Origin: an uncultured Pluralibacter sp.
Lineage (GTDB): Bacteria > Pseudomonadota > Gammaproteobacteria > Enterobacterales > Enterobacteriaceae
Direction of reading: 5' to 3'
Assembly: GCF_913775985.1 (NCBI RefSeq)
Contig: NZ_CAJYMB010000029.1
Span: 1-49,753, forward strand
DNA length: 49,753 nt
Of the stretch, positions 36,006 through 45,143 are shown in pieces. A model generated the notes under the pieces. That model ran no database searches, had not been told where the DNA came from, and worked only from the letters and a program-made list of their open reading frames with translations. Position 1 is the stretch's first letter. Every line of letters begins with the position of its first letter. Both the position numbers and the translations under genes were made by a program.

Positions 36006-37012
36006 AAAATATTCAGATAGCCCACGGCAGCGGAGGCCGGGCAATGCAGCAGCTGATCGACGAGCTGTTTATGAAGGCCTTCAACAATCCGTGGCTGGCG
36101 GAGCAGGAGGATCAAGCCCGGCTGGATCTGGCGGCGCTTACAGCGCGTGGCGACCGGCTGGCGTTCTCCACCGACAGCTACGTTATCGATCCGCTGTTCT
36201 TTCCCGGCGGCAACATCGGCAAGCTGGCGGTGTGCGGTACCGCCAACGACGTGGCGGTGAGCGGCGCAGTGCCGCAGTTTCTCTCCTGCGGGTTTATTAT
36301 TGAAGAGGGGCTGGAGATGGCCCTGCTGGCGCAGGTGGTGGACAGCATGGCGCACACTGCCCGGGAAGCCGGGATTGCCATTGTCACCGGCGATACCAAA
36401 GTGGTGCCGCGCGGCGGCGTCGACAAGCTGTTTATTAACACCGCGGGGATGGGCGCTGTTCCGGCGGAGATCCGCTGGGGCGCCCGCCAGCTGGCGGCGG
36501 GCGACGTGCTGCTGGTCAGCGGCACGCTGGGGGACCACGGTGCGGCGATCCTTAACCTGCGCGAGCAGCTCGGACTGGAAGGCGAGCTGGTCAGCGACTG
36601 CGCGGTGCTGACGCCGCTTATTCAGAGCCTGCGCGATCTGCCCGGCGTCAGGGCGCTGCGCGACGCAACCCGCGGCGGCGTCAATGCGGTGGCCCACGAG
36701 TTTGCCGCCGCCAGCGGCTGCGGGATTGAGTTGAACGAAGCGGCCCTGCCGGTGAAGCCCGCGGTGCGCGGCGTGTGCGAGCTGCTGGGGCTGGACGCCC
36801 TCAACTTCGCCAACGAAGGCAAGCTGGTGATAGGCGTCGCGCGCGAGTGTGCCGACGAGGCGCTGGGCCGGCTGCGCGCGCATCCGCTGGGCCGCGACGC
36901 GGCGATTATCGGCGAGATGACGACGCAAACCGGCGTGCGGCTGAACGGGCTGTACGGCATTAAACGCACCCTGGATTTACCTCACGCCGAGCCGCTGCCG
37001 CGCATCTGCTGA
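36002..37012 (+). CDS. hypE: Hydrogenase maturation protein HypE (carbamoyl dehydratase)
   Basis: Receives carbamoyl from HypF on its C-terminal cysteine and dehydrates it with ATP to a thiocyanate. 336 residues (E. coli 336); the C-terminus is PRIC with the essential terminal Cys. PurM-like ATP-binding fold with HGSGGRAMQQLIDELF at the start and GNIGKLAVCGTANDVAVSGA. Last hyp gene, followed by fhlA after 117 bases. Confidence 0.97.
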   Translation: MKNIQIAHGSGGRAMQQLIDELFMKAFNNPWLAEQEDQARLDLAALTARGDRLAFSTDSYVIDPLFFPGGNIGKLAVCGTANDVAVSGAVPQFLSCGFIIEEGLEMALLAQVVDSMAHTAREAGIAIVTGDTKVVPRGGVDKLFINTAGMGAVPAEIRWGARQLAAGDVLLVSGTLGDHGAAILNLREQLGLEGELVSDCAVLTPLIQSLRDLPGVRALRDATRGGVNAVAHEFAAASGCGIELNEAALPVKPAVRGVCELLGLDALNFANEGKLVIGVARECADEALGRLRAHPLGRDAAIIGEMTTQTGVRLNGLYGIKRTLDLPHAEPLPRIC

Positions 37013-37129
37013 GGCGCTTTTTACTCTCCCCACAACGTTACGCGGGCCCGCTTTGCGGCCTGATGTGGCAGGGGCCTGTTTTTGAATTTCTTTTTTGCGC
37101 CGCGCGGGCGGCGCATCTGGACAAGCGCA

Positions 37130-39214
37130 ATGTCATATACCCCCATGGGCGAACTCGGACAGCAGGGGCTGTTTGATATAACCCGAACACTTTTACAGCA
37201 GCCGGATCTGACCAGCCTCAGCAACGCCCTTACTGGCCTGGTGAAGCGTTCGGCGCTGGCAGACTGCGCCGCGCTGCTGCTCTGGACGCCCGGCCACCAC
37301 CGGGTGCGCTATTTCGCCCATGAAGACAGCGGCGCGCCGGTGGAGTATGAAGATGAAACGGTGCTGGCCCACGGCCCCGCCCGGCGGCTGCTGTCACGCC
37401 CGGAGACGCTGCTGTGCCGCGCGGAGGAGTTCAGCGACGCCTGGCCGCAGCTGATGAACGGCGGGCTGTACGCGCCCTTTGCCCACTACGCTCTGCTACC
37501 GCTGGCCGCCGACGGCCGCATTTTTGGCGGCTGCGAGTTTATCCGCCGGGACGACCGGCCCTGGAGCGACAAAGAGCTGCAGCGCCTGCACGCGCTGGCG
37601 CAGATCGTGGCGGTGGTCAGCGAGCAGATCCAGAACCGGATGAGCAATAACGTCGATTACGATTTGCTGTGCCGCGAGCGGGACAACTTCCGCATTCTGG
37701 TGGACATCACTAACGCAGTGCTGTCCCGGCTGGATATTGAGGAACTGGTGGGGGAAGTGGCGAAAGAGATCCACCACTACTTCAGCATCGACGCCATCAG
37801 CGTGGTGCTGCGCAGCAGCGTCAAGGGCAAGCTGAACGTCTACTCCTCGCACTATCTGGACGCCAATAGCCCGGTACACGACCGGACCGTCGCTGACGAG
37901 AGCGGCACCCTGTCGGAGCGGGTGTTTAAAAGCAAAGAGATGCTGCTCATCAACCTGCACGAGCACGATGCAATGGCGCCCTACGAGCGGATGCTGTTTC
38001 GCATCTGGGGCAATAACATCCAGACTCTGTGCCTGCTGCCGCTGATGTCCGGCGACACCATGATCGGCGTACTCAAACTGGCCCAGTGCGACGAAAAAGT
38101 GTTTACCACCGCCAACCTGCGGCTGCTGCGCCAGATTGCCGAGCGGGTCGCCATCGCGGTGGATAACGCCCTCGCCTACCAGGAGATCCACCGCCTGAAA
38201 GAGCGGCTGGTGGATGAGAACCTCGCCCTCACCGAACAGCTGAACAACGTCGACAGCGAGTTTGGCGAAATCATCGGCCGCAGCGACGCCATCATTCGCG
38301 TGCTGCGCCAGGTGGAGATGGTGGCGCAAAGCGACAGCACGGTGCTGATCCTCGGCGAGACCGGTACTGGCAAGGAGCTGTTCGCCCGCGCCATCCACAA
38401 CCTCAGCGAGCGCAACAGCCGCCGGATGGTGAAGATGAACTGCGCCGCGATGCCCGCCGGGCTGCTGGAGAGCGACCTGTTTGGCCACGAGCGCGGGGCC
38501 TTCACCGGCGCCAGCGCCCAGCGCATCGGGCGCTTCGAGCTGGCGGATAAAAGCTCGCTGTTCCTCGACGAAGTGGGCGATATGCCGCTGGAGCTGCAGC
38601 CGAAGCTGCTGCGCGTCCTGCAGGAGCAGGAGTTCGAGCGCCTCGGCAGCAACAAGCTTATCCGCACCGACGTGCGGCTGATCGCCGCCACCAACCGGGA
38701 TCTGAAACAGATGGTGGCGGACAGGGAGTTTCGCAGCGATCTCTACTACCGGCTGAACGTGTTCCCCATCTGCCTGCCGCCGCTGCGCGAGCGCCCGGAA
38801 GATATTCCGCTGATGGTAAAGGCGTTCACCGCCAAAATAGCCCGCCGCCTCGGACGCCAGATCGACAGCATTCCGGCAGATACCCTGCACCAGCTGGCGA
38901 AAATGGAGTGGCCCGGCAACGTGCGCGAGCTGGAGAACGTTATCGAGCGCGCGGTGCTGCTGACTCGCGGCAGCGTGCTGCAGCTTTCCCTGCCCGAGAT
39001 GTACAGCCGCTCCGGCGCGGAGCCGGCCCCGGCCGCCGAGCCGCTCCGCGAAGGCGAGGACGAGTACCAGCAGATTGTGCGGGTGCTGAAGGAGACTAAC
39101 GGCGTGGTATCCGGGCCAAAAGGCGCGGCGCAGCGCCTGGGACTCAAGCGCACGACGCTGCTGTCGCGGATGAAGCGGCTGGGGATTGATAAGGATGCGC
39201 TGGGGGGAAATTAA
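37130..39214 (+). CDS. fhlA: Formate hydrogenlyase transcriptional activator FhlA
   Basis: Formate-responsive sigma-54 activator of fdhF, hyc, hyp and hydN operons. 694 residues from MSYTPMGELGQQGLFDITRT (E. coli 692, same start); an ATG 48 bases upstream is in frame but outside the family start. Two N-terminal GAF-like domains (to about residue 360), AAA+ domain with [28 protein letters not shown] and SLFLDEVGDMPLE, and a C-terminal helix-turn-helix (GPKGAAQRLGLKRTTLLSRMKRLGI). It can be reached by the hyp promoter. No clear ribosome site precedes the ATG. Confidence 0.97.
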   Translation: MSYTPMGELGQQGLFDITRTLLQQPDLTSLSNALTGLVKRSALADCAALLLWTPGHHRVRYFAHEDSGAPVEYEDETVLAHGPARRLLSRPETLLCRAEEFSDAWPQLMNGGLYAPFAHYALLPLAADGRIFGGCEFIRRDDRPWSDKELQRLHALAQIVAVVSEQIQNRMSNNVDYDLLCRERDNFRILVDITNAVLSRLDIEELVGEVAKEIHHYFSIDAISVVLRSSVKGKLNVYSSHYLDANSPVHDRTVADESGTLSERVFKSKEMLLINLHEHDAMAPYERMLFRIWGNNIQTLCLLPLMSGDTMIGVLKLAQCDEKVFTTANLRLLRQIAERVAIAVDNALAYQEIHRLKERLVDENLALTEQLNNVDSEFGEIIGRSDAIIRVLRQVEMVAQSDSTVLILGETGTGKELFARAIHNLSERNSRRMVKMNCAAMPAGLLESDLFGHERGAFTGASAQRIGRFELADKSSLFLDEVGDMPLELQPKLLRVLQEQEFERLGSNKLIRTDVRLIAATNRDLKQMVADREFRSDLYYRLNVFPICLPPLRERPEDIPLMVKAFTAKIARRLGRQIDSIPADTLHQLAKMEWPGNVRELENVIERAVLLTRGSVLQLSLPEMYSRSGAEPAPAAEPLREGEDEYQQIVRVLKETNGVVSGPKGAAQRLGLKRTTLLSRMKRLGIDKDALGGN

Positions 39215-39274
39215 GCCCGGCGAAAATAATAGCCCCGGCAGCGGCACACGTCTCGCACCGCGCCGGGATAAAAG

Positions 39275-40039
39275 TCAAACGTCCAGTAGCCACTTCTGCG
39301 CAGGGGTCAGGCGGCTTTCAGTTTCCGGCGTCAGCCAACGCCGCTGATCCTGCTGGGCAGTATCGTTCCTGTCGATGTAAAGACCGTGCAGCACCCGGCG
39401 GCGGGTGCCAAGCGTGTTGCGGGTACCGCCGTGCCAGGCGTGGGCGTTATAAATCATCACGCTGCCCGCCGGGGCTTCAAAAATCACCTCATCAGGATGA
39501 CGCGCGTCCACGTCCGCCAGCGCCTCTTCCGGCAGCTCGCGCCGCAGATGGGTGGCGGGCACAATCCGCGGGGCGCCGTTAGCGGCGCTCAGATCGTCAA
39601 TCGCCCAGATGGTATTCACCAGATGCACTTTCGGAAAGTCGTGCCGCGTTTTTTTCCAGTCGGCATGCAGCGGCTGGTGGCCGCCGTTGCGCAGCGCCTC
39701 GCGGGCATTAAGGCTGGAGATTTTAAACTCGCCGTTAAAAACGTAGCGGCAGGCGGAGAGGATCAGCGGATGGCACCAGACCTTTTCCCACACCGTCCCT
39801 TTGTTGATCAGGTTGGCGATGCGGGTGGCTGTGGCCTCCTGGTGGTGTTCAATGGCCAGATTATCCCCCTCCTGCGTCACCAGCGCGTCAATGCGCTCGC
39901 GCATTGCCGCCAGCCACGCCGCGTCGGCGACGCCTTCCACCACCGTGTACCCCTGCGTATCCAGCTCTTCTCTCATTTTCGCCGGCAGCGCGCAATCTGC
40001 CCCCAGTGCCGCCAGCCATACTTCCGCCTGATTCTGCAT
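39275..40039 (-). CDS. Phytanoyl-CoA dioxygenase (PhyH) family Fe(II)/2-oxoglutarate enzyme
   Basis: Non-haem iron dioxygenase of unknown substrate, 254 residues from MQNQAEVWLAALGADC. I prefer this start because AAGGGG lies six bases upstream; ATG 40063 would add eight residues. The iron facial triad is visible: His and Asp in PLHADWKKT and the distal His in IYNAHAWHGGTRN, followed by the RRR 2-oxoglutarate-binding Arg region (GTRRRVLHGLY). It is divergent from an AraC-type gene that probably controls it. Substrate cannot be inferred; members act on small metabolites or lipids. Confidence 0.82.
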   Translation of the reverse strand: MQNQAEVWLAALGADCALPAKMREELDTQGYTVVEGVADAAWLAAMRERIDALVTQEGDNLAIEHHQEATATRIANLINKGTVWEKVWCHPLILSACRYVFNGEFKISSLNAREALRNGGHQPLHADWKKTRHDFPKVHLVNTIWAIDDLSAANGAPRIVPATHLRRELPEEALADVDARHPDEVIFEAPAGSVMIYNAHAWHGGTRNTLGTRRRVLHGLYIDRNDTAQQDQRRWLTPETESRLTPAQKWLLDV

Positions 40040-40202
40040 ACCCTGCCCCTTTGCGTTAACCATCTCACAACATATTCACAAAAATACTGCAAAGACGGCG
40101 GCAATTCTGTATGAGAGAGATACGGAAAACTGGACGATTGTGCGCTTCGCCATAAAGTGTGAGGCGGCTCATTGTCCAGAAAGAATGGCGGAGAGAGTGA
40201 GA

Positions 40203-41030
40203 ATGTCCGATCAAATTATCGCACTGCTGCGCGATATTGTGGCGCAGCAGTGCCGCTGGCGGGTACGCTTCCCGACACAGAACGCAGGGGCCCCCGGGCT
40301 GGCTATGCGCGTGCCCTTTCCGCGTCTGGAAATTATGCTGGAAGGCGAGATGTGCGATCTTGCGCTGGGTATTGATAGCCCGCATCTGCGCGCGGGACAG
40401 GCGCTGTATATTCCCGCCGGACGCTGGAATCTGCCCCAGTGGCGCGGTCCGGCAGTGCTGCTGAGCATTCTTTTTGGCAAGCAGAAGCTTGGCTTCAGCC
40501 TGCAGCGCTGGGACGGACAGCAGATGACGAGCATCAGCAAGGAAAACGTAGCGAGACTGGGGCCGAGGGTAGGCTCCTACCTGCTAATGCCCCTTAACGA
40601 GCTGGCGCTGCTGCCCGCTGAACCCACCGCGCAAATTGTCTTCGCAGGATTGATTAGCCACTGCTGCGATCAGCTGACGCATCTGCCGACCAGCCTCAGC
40701 AAAAGCGAGGCGCTGCTGCGGGCTATTCAGGAGTATCTGCAGGAAGAACCCGGCCAGCCCCTCAGCCGCGAGAGCGTTGCCAGGCATTTTCACATCACGC
40801 CCAATTATCTATCGCATCTGTTTCAAAAGGTCGGGCAGACGGGCTTTAACGACTATCTGACGGGGCTGCGTCTGGAGCAGGCAAAAGGGCTGCTGCGGGG
40901 CTATGACATGAAAGTGAAAGAGATTGCGCACCGCTGCGGGTTCGAGGACAGCAATTATTTTTGCCGCCTGTTTCGCCGCCACACCGCGCGCTCGCCCACC
41001 GAGTACCGCAGGCACTGCCGGACGCTGTAG
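40203..41030 (+). CDS. AraC family transcriptional regulator
   Basis: 275 residues from MSDQIIALLRDIVAQQ, preceded by GGAGAGAG; an ATG at 40140 is in frame but lacks a ribosome site. N-terminal cupin-like sensing domain (LRAGQALYIPAGRWNLPQW), C-terminal double helix-turn-helix (LSRESVARHFHITPNYLSHLFQKVGQTGFNDYLTGLRLEQAKGLL and VKEIAHRCGFEDSNYFCRLFRRHTARSPTEYR). Divergent from the PhyH-type dioxygenase; the gap holds a CTGGAC/GTCCAG inverted repeat (40130-40135 and 40174-40179) that could be its operator. Confidence 0.88.
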   Translation: MSDQIIALLRDIVAQQCRWRVRFPTQNAGAPGLAMRVPFPRLEIMLEGEMCDLALGIDSPHLRAGQALYIPAGRWNLPQWRGPAVLLSILFGKQKLGFSLQRWDGQQMTSISKENVARLGPRVGSYLLMPLNELALLPAEPTAQIVFAGLISHCCDQLTHLPTSLSKSEALLRAIQEYLQEEPGQPLSRESVARHFHITPNYLSHLFQKVGQTGFNDYLTGLRLEQAKGLLRGYDMKVKEIAHRCGFEDSNYFCRLFRRHTARSPTEYRRHCRTL

Positions 41031-41031
41031 G

Positions 41032-41376
41032 CTATTTCTTCGGGCGGTATTTTTCCGGCAGCTCGGGGACCGGACGGCGGTCGTCAATCAGGTGGCGGAC
41101 GGTCAGCAGCGGATGGCGCCAGAGCATTCGCGGCCCCGCCCAGCGCATTACCTGCTTCATCTCTTCGCGTTTCGCAGGCTGATAGCAGTGCACCGGGCAC
41201 TGCTTGCAGGCGGGCTTCGCCTCGCCGAACACGCATTTATCAAGGCGCTTATCGGCGTAGGCATTCAGGCTGACATAGTGTTCCGGGTCCGCAACGGCAT
41301 CCGGGCAGCGCGATGCATAGAGGGCAATCATCCGGCGGATGGTGAGCTTTTCGCGCTGGATGCGCTTTCCGGCCAT
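41032..41376 (-). CDS. ygbA: Nitric oxide-responsive protein YgbA
   Basis: 114-residue protein of the 'nitrous oxide-stimulated promoter' family; in E. coli its gene lies between fhlA and mutS and is repressed by NsrR. Basic and cysteine-rich: CVFGEAKPACKQCPVHCYQPAKREEMKQVMRWAGPRMLW, which could hold a metal or Fe-S centre; ends PELPEKYRPKK. Ribosome site AGGAG precedes the ATG. The biochemical role is unresolved, but NO stress is the established setting. Confidence 0.92.
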   Translation of the reverse strand: MAGKRIQREKLTIRRMIALYASRCPDAVADPEHYVSLNAYADKRLDKCVFGEAKPACKQCPVHCYQPAKREEMKQVMRWAGPRMLWRHPLLTVRHLIDDRRPVPELPEKYRPKK

Positions 41377-41396
41377 GGGAAACTCCTGCAGGGGTA

Positions 41397-41407
41397 AAGA
41401 TGTATCA
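41397..41407 (-). promoter_or_regulatory. Possible NsrR half-site upstream of ygbA
   Basis: AAGATGTATCA resembles the NsrR half-site AAGATGCATTT (about 8 of 11 as I recall it), 20 bases before the ygbA ATG. E. coli ygbA is an NsrR target. Match is imperfect. Confidence 0.35.
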
Positions 41408-41468
41408 ATAATACCCCTTATGGCCGATTGTGACCACCGCCGCAGGTGCGCGCCGGTGGCTGCGGTAG

Positions 41469-42583
<1,115 letters not shown>

Positions 42584-43105
42584 ATGATGGCTTTACATGG
42601 AAAACTCATTCTTAACGGTGCCGATTACGTGCCGTTCAATTTGTATGGCGTAGGCGTATTTATGGCTTTTTCTGGTAACGGTATCTATCGAAATAAAGGA
42701 GCATGCAGTGCAATACCAAACGACGGGCCGCTACCGCCGGGGAAATACTGGATTGTTGAGCGCGGTATGGGAGGGCCTGGATCGTGGATTAAAGCTAAAT
42801 CTCAGGATTTGTTTAACAAAATTTATAACGGCGCTGAGTTTGGTCGCAGTGAGTGGTTCGCCTTATATAAGGATGACTTAGGGATAGACGATGGCACTTG
42901 GATTGATAATGTACATCGTGGGTTATTCAGACTTCACCCTGGTAAACACTCTGAAGGATGCATAACGATCGCACATAATTCAGATTATGCACTCATCAGA
43001 AATGCGCTCATGAATACTAATCTGATACAGGTGCCTTGCATGCGCTCGCTTCTGGCGCGAGGTTGGGTGGAGGTCGTTACTCATGGCACTAATGCTTGCC
43101 CGTAG
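42584..43105 (+). CDS. DUF2778 protein, Tlde1-like T6SS effector (L,D-carboxypeptidase/transpeptidase type)
   Basis: 173-residue protein of the DUF2778 family, whose Salmonella member Tlde1 is a T6SS effector acting on peptidoglycan in the target periplasm. The catalytic motif is RLHPGKHSEGCITI (His, Ser and nucleophile Cys, near residues 117-126), the LD-transpeptidase-like H-x(n)-S-x-G-C arrangement. N-terminus MMALHGKLILNGADYVPFNLYGVGVFMAFSG is typical of the family, with no signal peptide. The gene is AT-rich, overlaps the next gene by 23 bases, and sits in an orphan Hcp cassette. Confidence 0.85.
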   Translation: MMALHGKLILNGADYVPFNLYGVGVFMAFSGNGIYRNKGACSAIPNDGPLPPGKYWIVERGMGGPGSWIKAKSQDLFNKIYNGAEFGRSEWFALYKDDLGIDDGTWIDNVHRGLFRLHPGKHSEGCITIAHNSDYALIRNALMNTNLIQVPCMRSLLARGWVEVVTHGTNACP

Positions 43106-43352
43106 AGCTGCAAAAGTAGCCCTTTACATGGCAATTTCTTTACTAACAGGCCGTATACTGGGGAGCCCGGAAGAATGGTTGAGTCATGGCTGTGTATCAC
43201 GACTGGGTCATATAATTTATGGGCCAGGTGAAATAGGTGCCGATAACTTTTACGATCTCTACTTTTATATCTCTGTTATTACTATTTTTACAGTGACAAC
43301 GTTTATTTATATTTTATTAACGAATGCAATTAGCAAGATAAGGAAAAGTTAA
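43083..43352 (+). CDS. Small membrane protein, likely immunity to the Tlde1-like effector
   Basis: 89 residues in another frame, starting inside the effector gene with GGAGG ten bases before the ATG. Two hydrophobic regions are visible: residues about 9-25 (KVALYMAISLLTGRIL) and about 62-82 (YISVITIFTVTTFIYILLTN), with a ~35-residue segment between them that could reach the periplasm, where the effector acts. Overlap with the effector and the one-base gap to hcp indicate a single operon. Immunity is inferred from gene order, not from a family match. Confidence 0.7.
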   Translation: MALMLARRAAKVALYMAISLLTGRILGSPEEWLSHGCVSRLGHIIYGPGEIGADNFYDLYFYISVITIFTVTTFIYILLTNAISKIRKS

Positions 43353-43353
43353 C

Positions 43354-43845
43354 ATGCCAATTCCTCCCTATATGTGGCTCAAAGATGATGGTGGGGCAGA
43401 TATAAAAGGCTCCGTTGATGTTCAGGACCGTGAGGGTAGTATTGAAATCATAGGGTTAAGTCACGGAGTCAACTTACCCGTTGATAGCTCTAACGGTAAG
43501 ATTACGGGAACGCGGCAGCACTCTTCTATGATGATTGAAAAAGAGGTTGATAGTTCAACGCCCTATCTTTATAAAGCAGCAGCAACGGGCCAAACATTAA
43601 AAAGTGCAGAAATATGATTTTATCGCATTAGCGACGCCGGGCAGGAAGTGTGTTACTACACAGTATTCCTGGAAAACGTAAAAATCACTGGTGTTAACTG
43701 CGGTGTACCTAACGTTAAACTTGCTGGTAATAATCAAATGAATCACATCGAAAGTGTGAGCCTACAATATGAAAAGATAACGTGGCGAATCGTTGATGGC
43801 AATATCTAATATATGGATGCATGGAATGAAAGACAAACAGCATAA
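43354..43845 (+). pseudogene. hcp: hcp pseudogene with two in-frame stops
   Basis: Reads as a full-length Hcp of 163 codons in one frame, from MPIPPYMWLKDDGGADIKGS to YMDAWNERQTA, but interrupted by TGA at 43615-43617 and TAA at 43807-43809. Between the stops it still matches Hcp (FYRISDAGQEVCYYTVFLENVKITG, SVSLQYEKITW). Ribosome site AAGGAAA and start are intact, so an 87-residue fragment could be made, but it lacks the C-terminal half of the ring-forming fold. It is diverged from the intact hcp at 24814-25293. The two stops suggest that the copy no longer works. Confidence 0.85.
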
Positions 43846-43856
43846 TAGATGAACTG

Positions 43857-44202
43857 ATGGATACAATGGACATCATTTTAATGAAAAGTATTCAAGATCA
43901 GGTTTTAGACTGCTTTAAGGATCAAATATCAACCAGCTTAGGTAAAAACTGGAATGAAATCCCATTGCAACTTGATTATGACTTATTTGATGCTCCCGGT
44001 GACGATCTGCATGAAGCTTTAAATAAATTTTAATGTTGATCTTACCAGTGTTAAATGGTCGTGTTACTTCCCCTGGGGAAATACTCCTTTGCTGACTCGG
44101 TGGTTTAAAGTTAAGCGGAAGGATGTTGAAAGAAATCGTAAGCCTCTAACCGTCAAAATGTTTGCCAAGTCAGAGGAAGCTGGAAAATGGCTTTATGACT
44201 GA
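43857..44202 (+). pseudogene. Frameshifted DUF1493 family gene
   Basis: Two frames together spell a DUF1493 protein. Part 1 (43857-44033) ends at TAA after YDLFDAPGDDLHEALNKF. Part 2, in another frame and overlapping the end of part 1, continues FNVDLTSVKWSCYFPW and LLTRWFKVKRKDVERNRKPL to KSEEAGKWLYD and TGA at 44200-44202. A single indel near 44030 explains it. DUF1493 proteins are small, acidic, sometimes acyl-carrier-like and often seen in variable islands; their role is unknown. Confidence 0.7.
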
Positions 44203-44432
44203 TAAATCAGCAGTGTTATATTTATAGAGCAGGCAACATAAACGGAAACTTACACATTAAAAGTGGCTATCTCTACCATTAACTTACAAGACAACCGTTC
44301 AGGATGAATACAAACTGCTGGATTATCAACGCCAGAGCAGAAAAAAAATTCATTACACCTCGACTATTTAAAAGGCGCCTTAATGGACTCAGGGTCAATA
44401 GTCACTTGGTCAGACAAGCATTGAGAAGTGGA

Positions 44433-44602
44433 TCAAATAGCAAGACGAAAATGGGCGAACTTTTTGCGCGTCTCTTCAAGAGTGGCTTCAATCTTCGCGG
44501 AGGACTGCCCTGTTTCAACAGCCGTAGACGTAACCACTGAGCGAACGATGTCAGCACGAGACGGCTTAGTGTAGCTTGCCTGCGTTTTTTGTTGTTACTC
44601 AT
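44433..44602 (-). pseudogene. Small ORF broken by one base in an A run
   Basis: From ATG 44600-44602 the reading is MSNNKKR, then an unconvincing Arg/Leu-rich tail. Adding one A to the AAAAAA run after the fourth codon gives MSNNKKTQASYTKPSRADI, then SVVTSTAVETGQSSAKIEATLEETRKKF as fragments, ending at TGA (44433-44435), 56 residues of normal composition. The restored frame looks like a real small protein; the family is not recognised. It could be a true pseudogene, a slippage-controlled gene, or a sequencing error. Confidence 0.5.
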
Positions 44603-45143
44603 GATCGTTCCCGAAGGGAAAATCTGGGCTGAAAAGGCAGAAAAAACATAACACTAAGGCTTCTACATCTATTCAAACCGGCCCATCCTACACTTATTTA
44701 GTGGGCCGACTCCATCTCAGTAAGCAGCACCGCCATTCCTTCATTAAGCCATGAAGTTCGCCGAACGAATATGCTGCCCCCTCCTTATTTCCTGTGCACC
44801 TCCGCTCTTTACTGGCCCCGCAAAATCCAGCAGCATCAGAAAATTACCTGAACAGGATCGCCTCACCATCCAACGGATGAATCACAGCACCTGTCGATGC
44901 TAAGATACGCCCTTACAAAAACGTCAGGCACGCTTATCGCTCGTCCATCTGAATTGACCATCGGCCTCGCCACATCCGGCAGCCCGGTGATTATCATGGA
45001 TTGACCCACAATCACCCTGAGGATTGTTGCCTCGCGTAAACCGCGCGCGCCGCGCTGACAGAGCCCGGACGCCCCGGCGCAGCGTTGGATTGCGCTGTGC
45101 TTATCGAGGTTTACCGCAGAGTCTTTGGAGCACGAATAACGCC
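44603..45143. other. Gene-free stretch between island B and mutS
   Basis: About 540 bases without a convincing gene; probably decayed sequence plus the mutS leader. A minus-strand frame around 44.7-44.9 kb (IHPLDGEAILFR, then stops, then AYSFGELHGLMKEW) might be a gene remnant. A 7-bp inverted repeat CGGCCCA / TGGGCCG (44679-44685, 44702-44708) could be a terminator of the island. GC content returns to core level by about 45.0 kb. Confidence 0.45.

Noticed and set aside
37496-39247. 583-residue minus-strand open frame opposite fhlA
   Set aside because: Antisense shadow; no start signal and biased composition.
43615-43617. TGA in the second hcp as a selenocysteine codon
   Set aside because: The position is not a conserved Cys in Hcp, a second stop (TAA) follows downstream in the same frame, and no SECIS-like hairpin was seen; a pseudogene explains both.
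44304-44540. 78-residue plus-strand open frame in island B
   Set aside because: Composition is not protein-like and it lies opposite the better-supported frameshifted small ORF on the minus strand.
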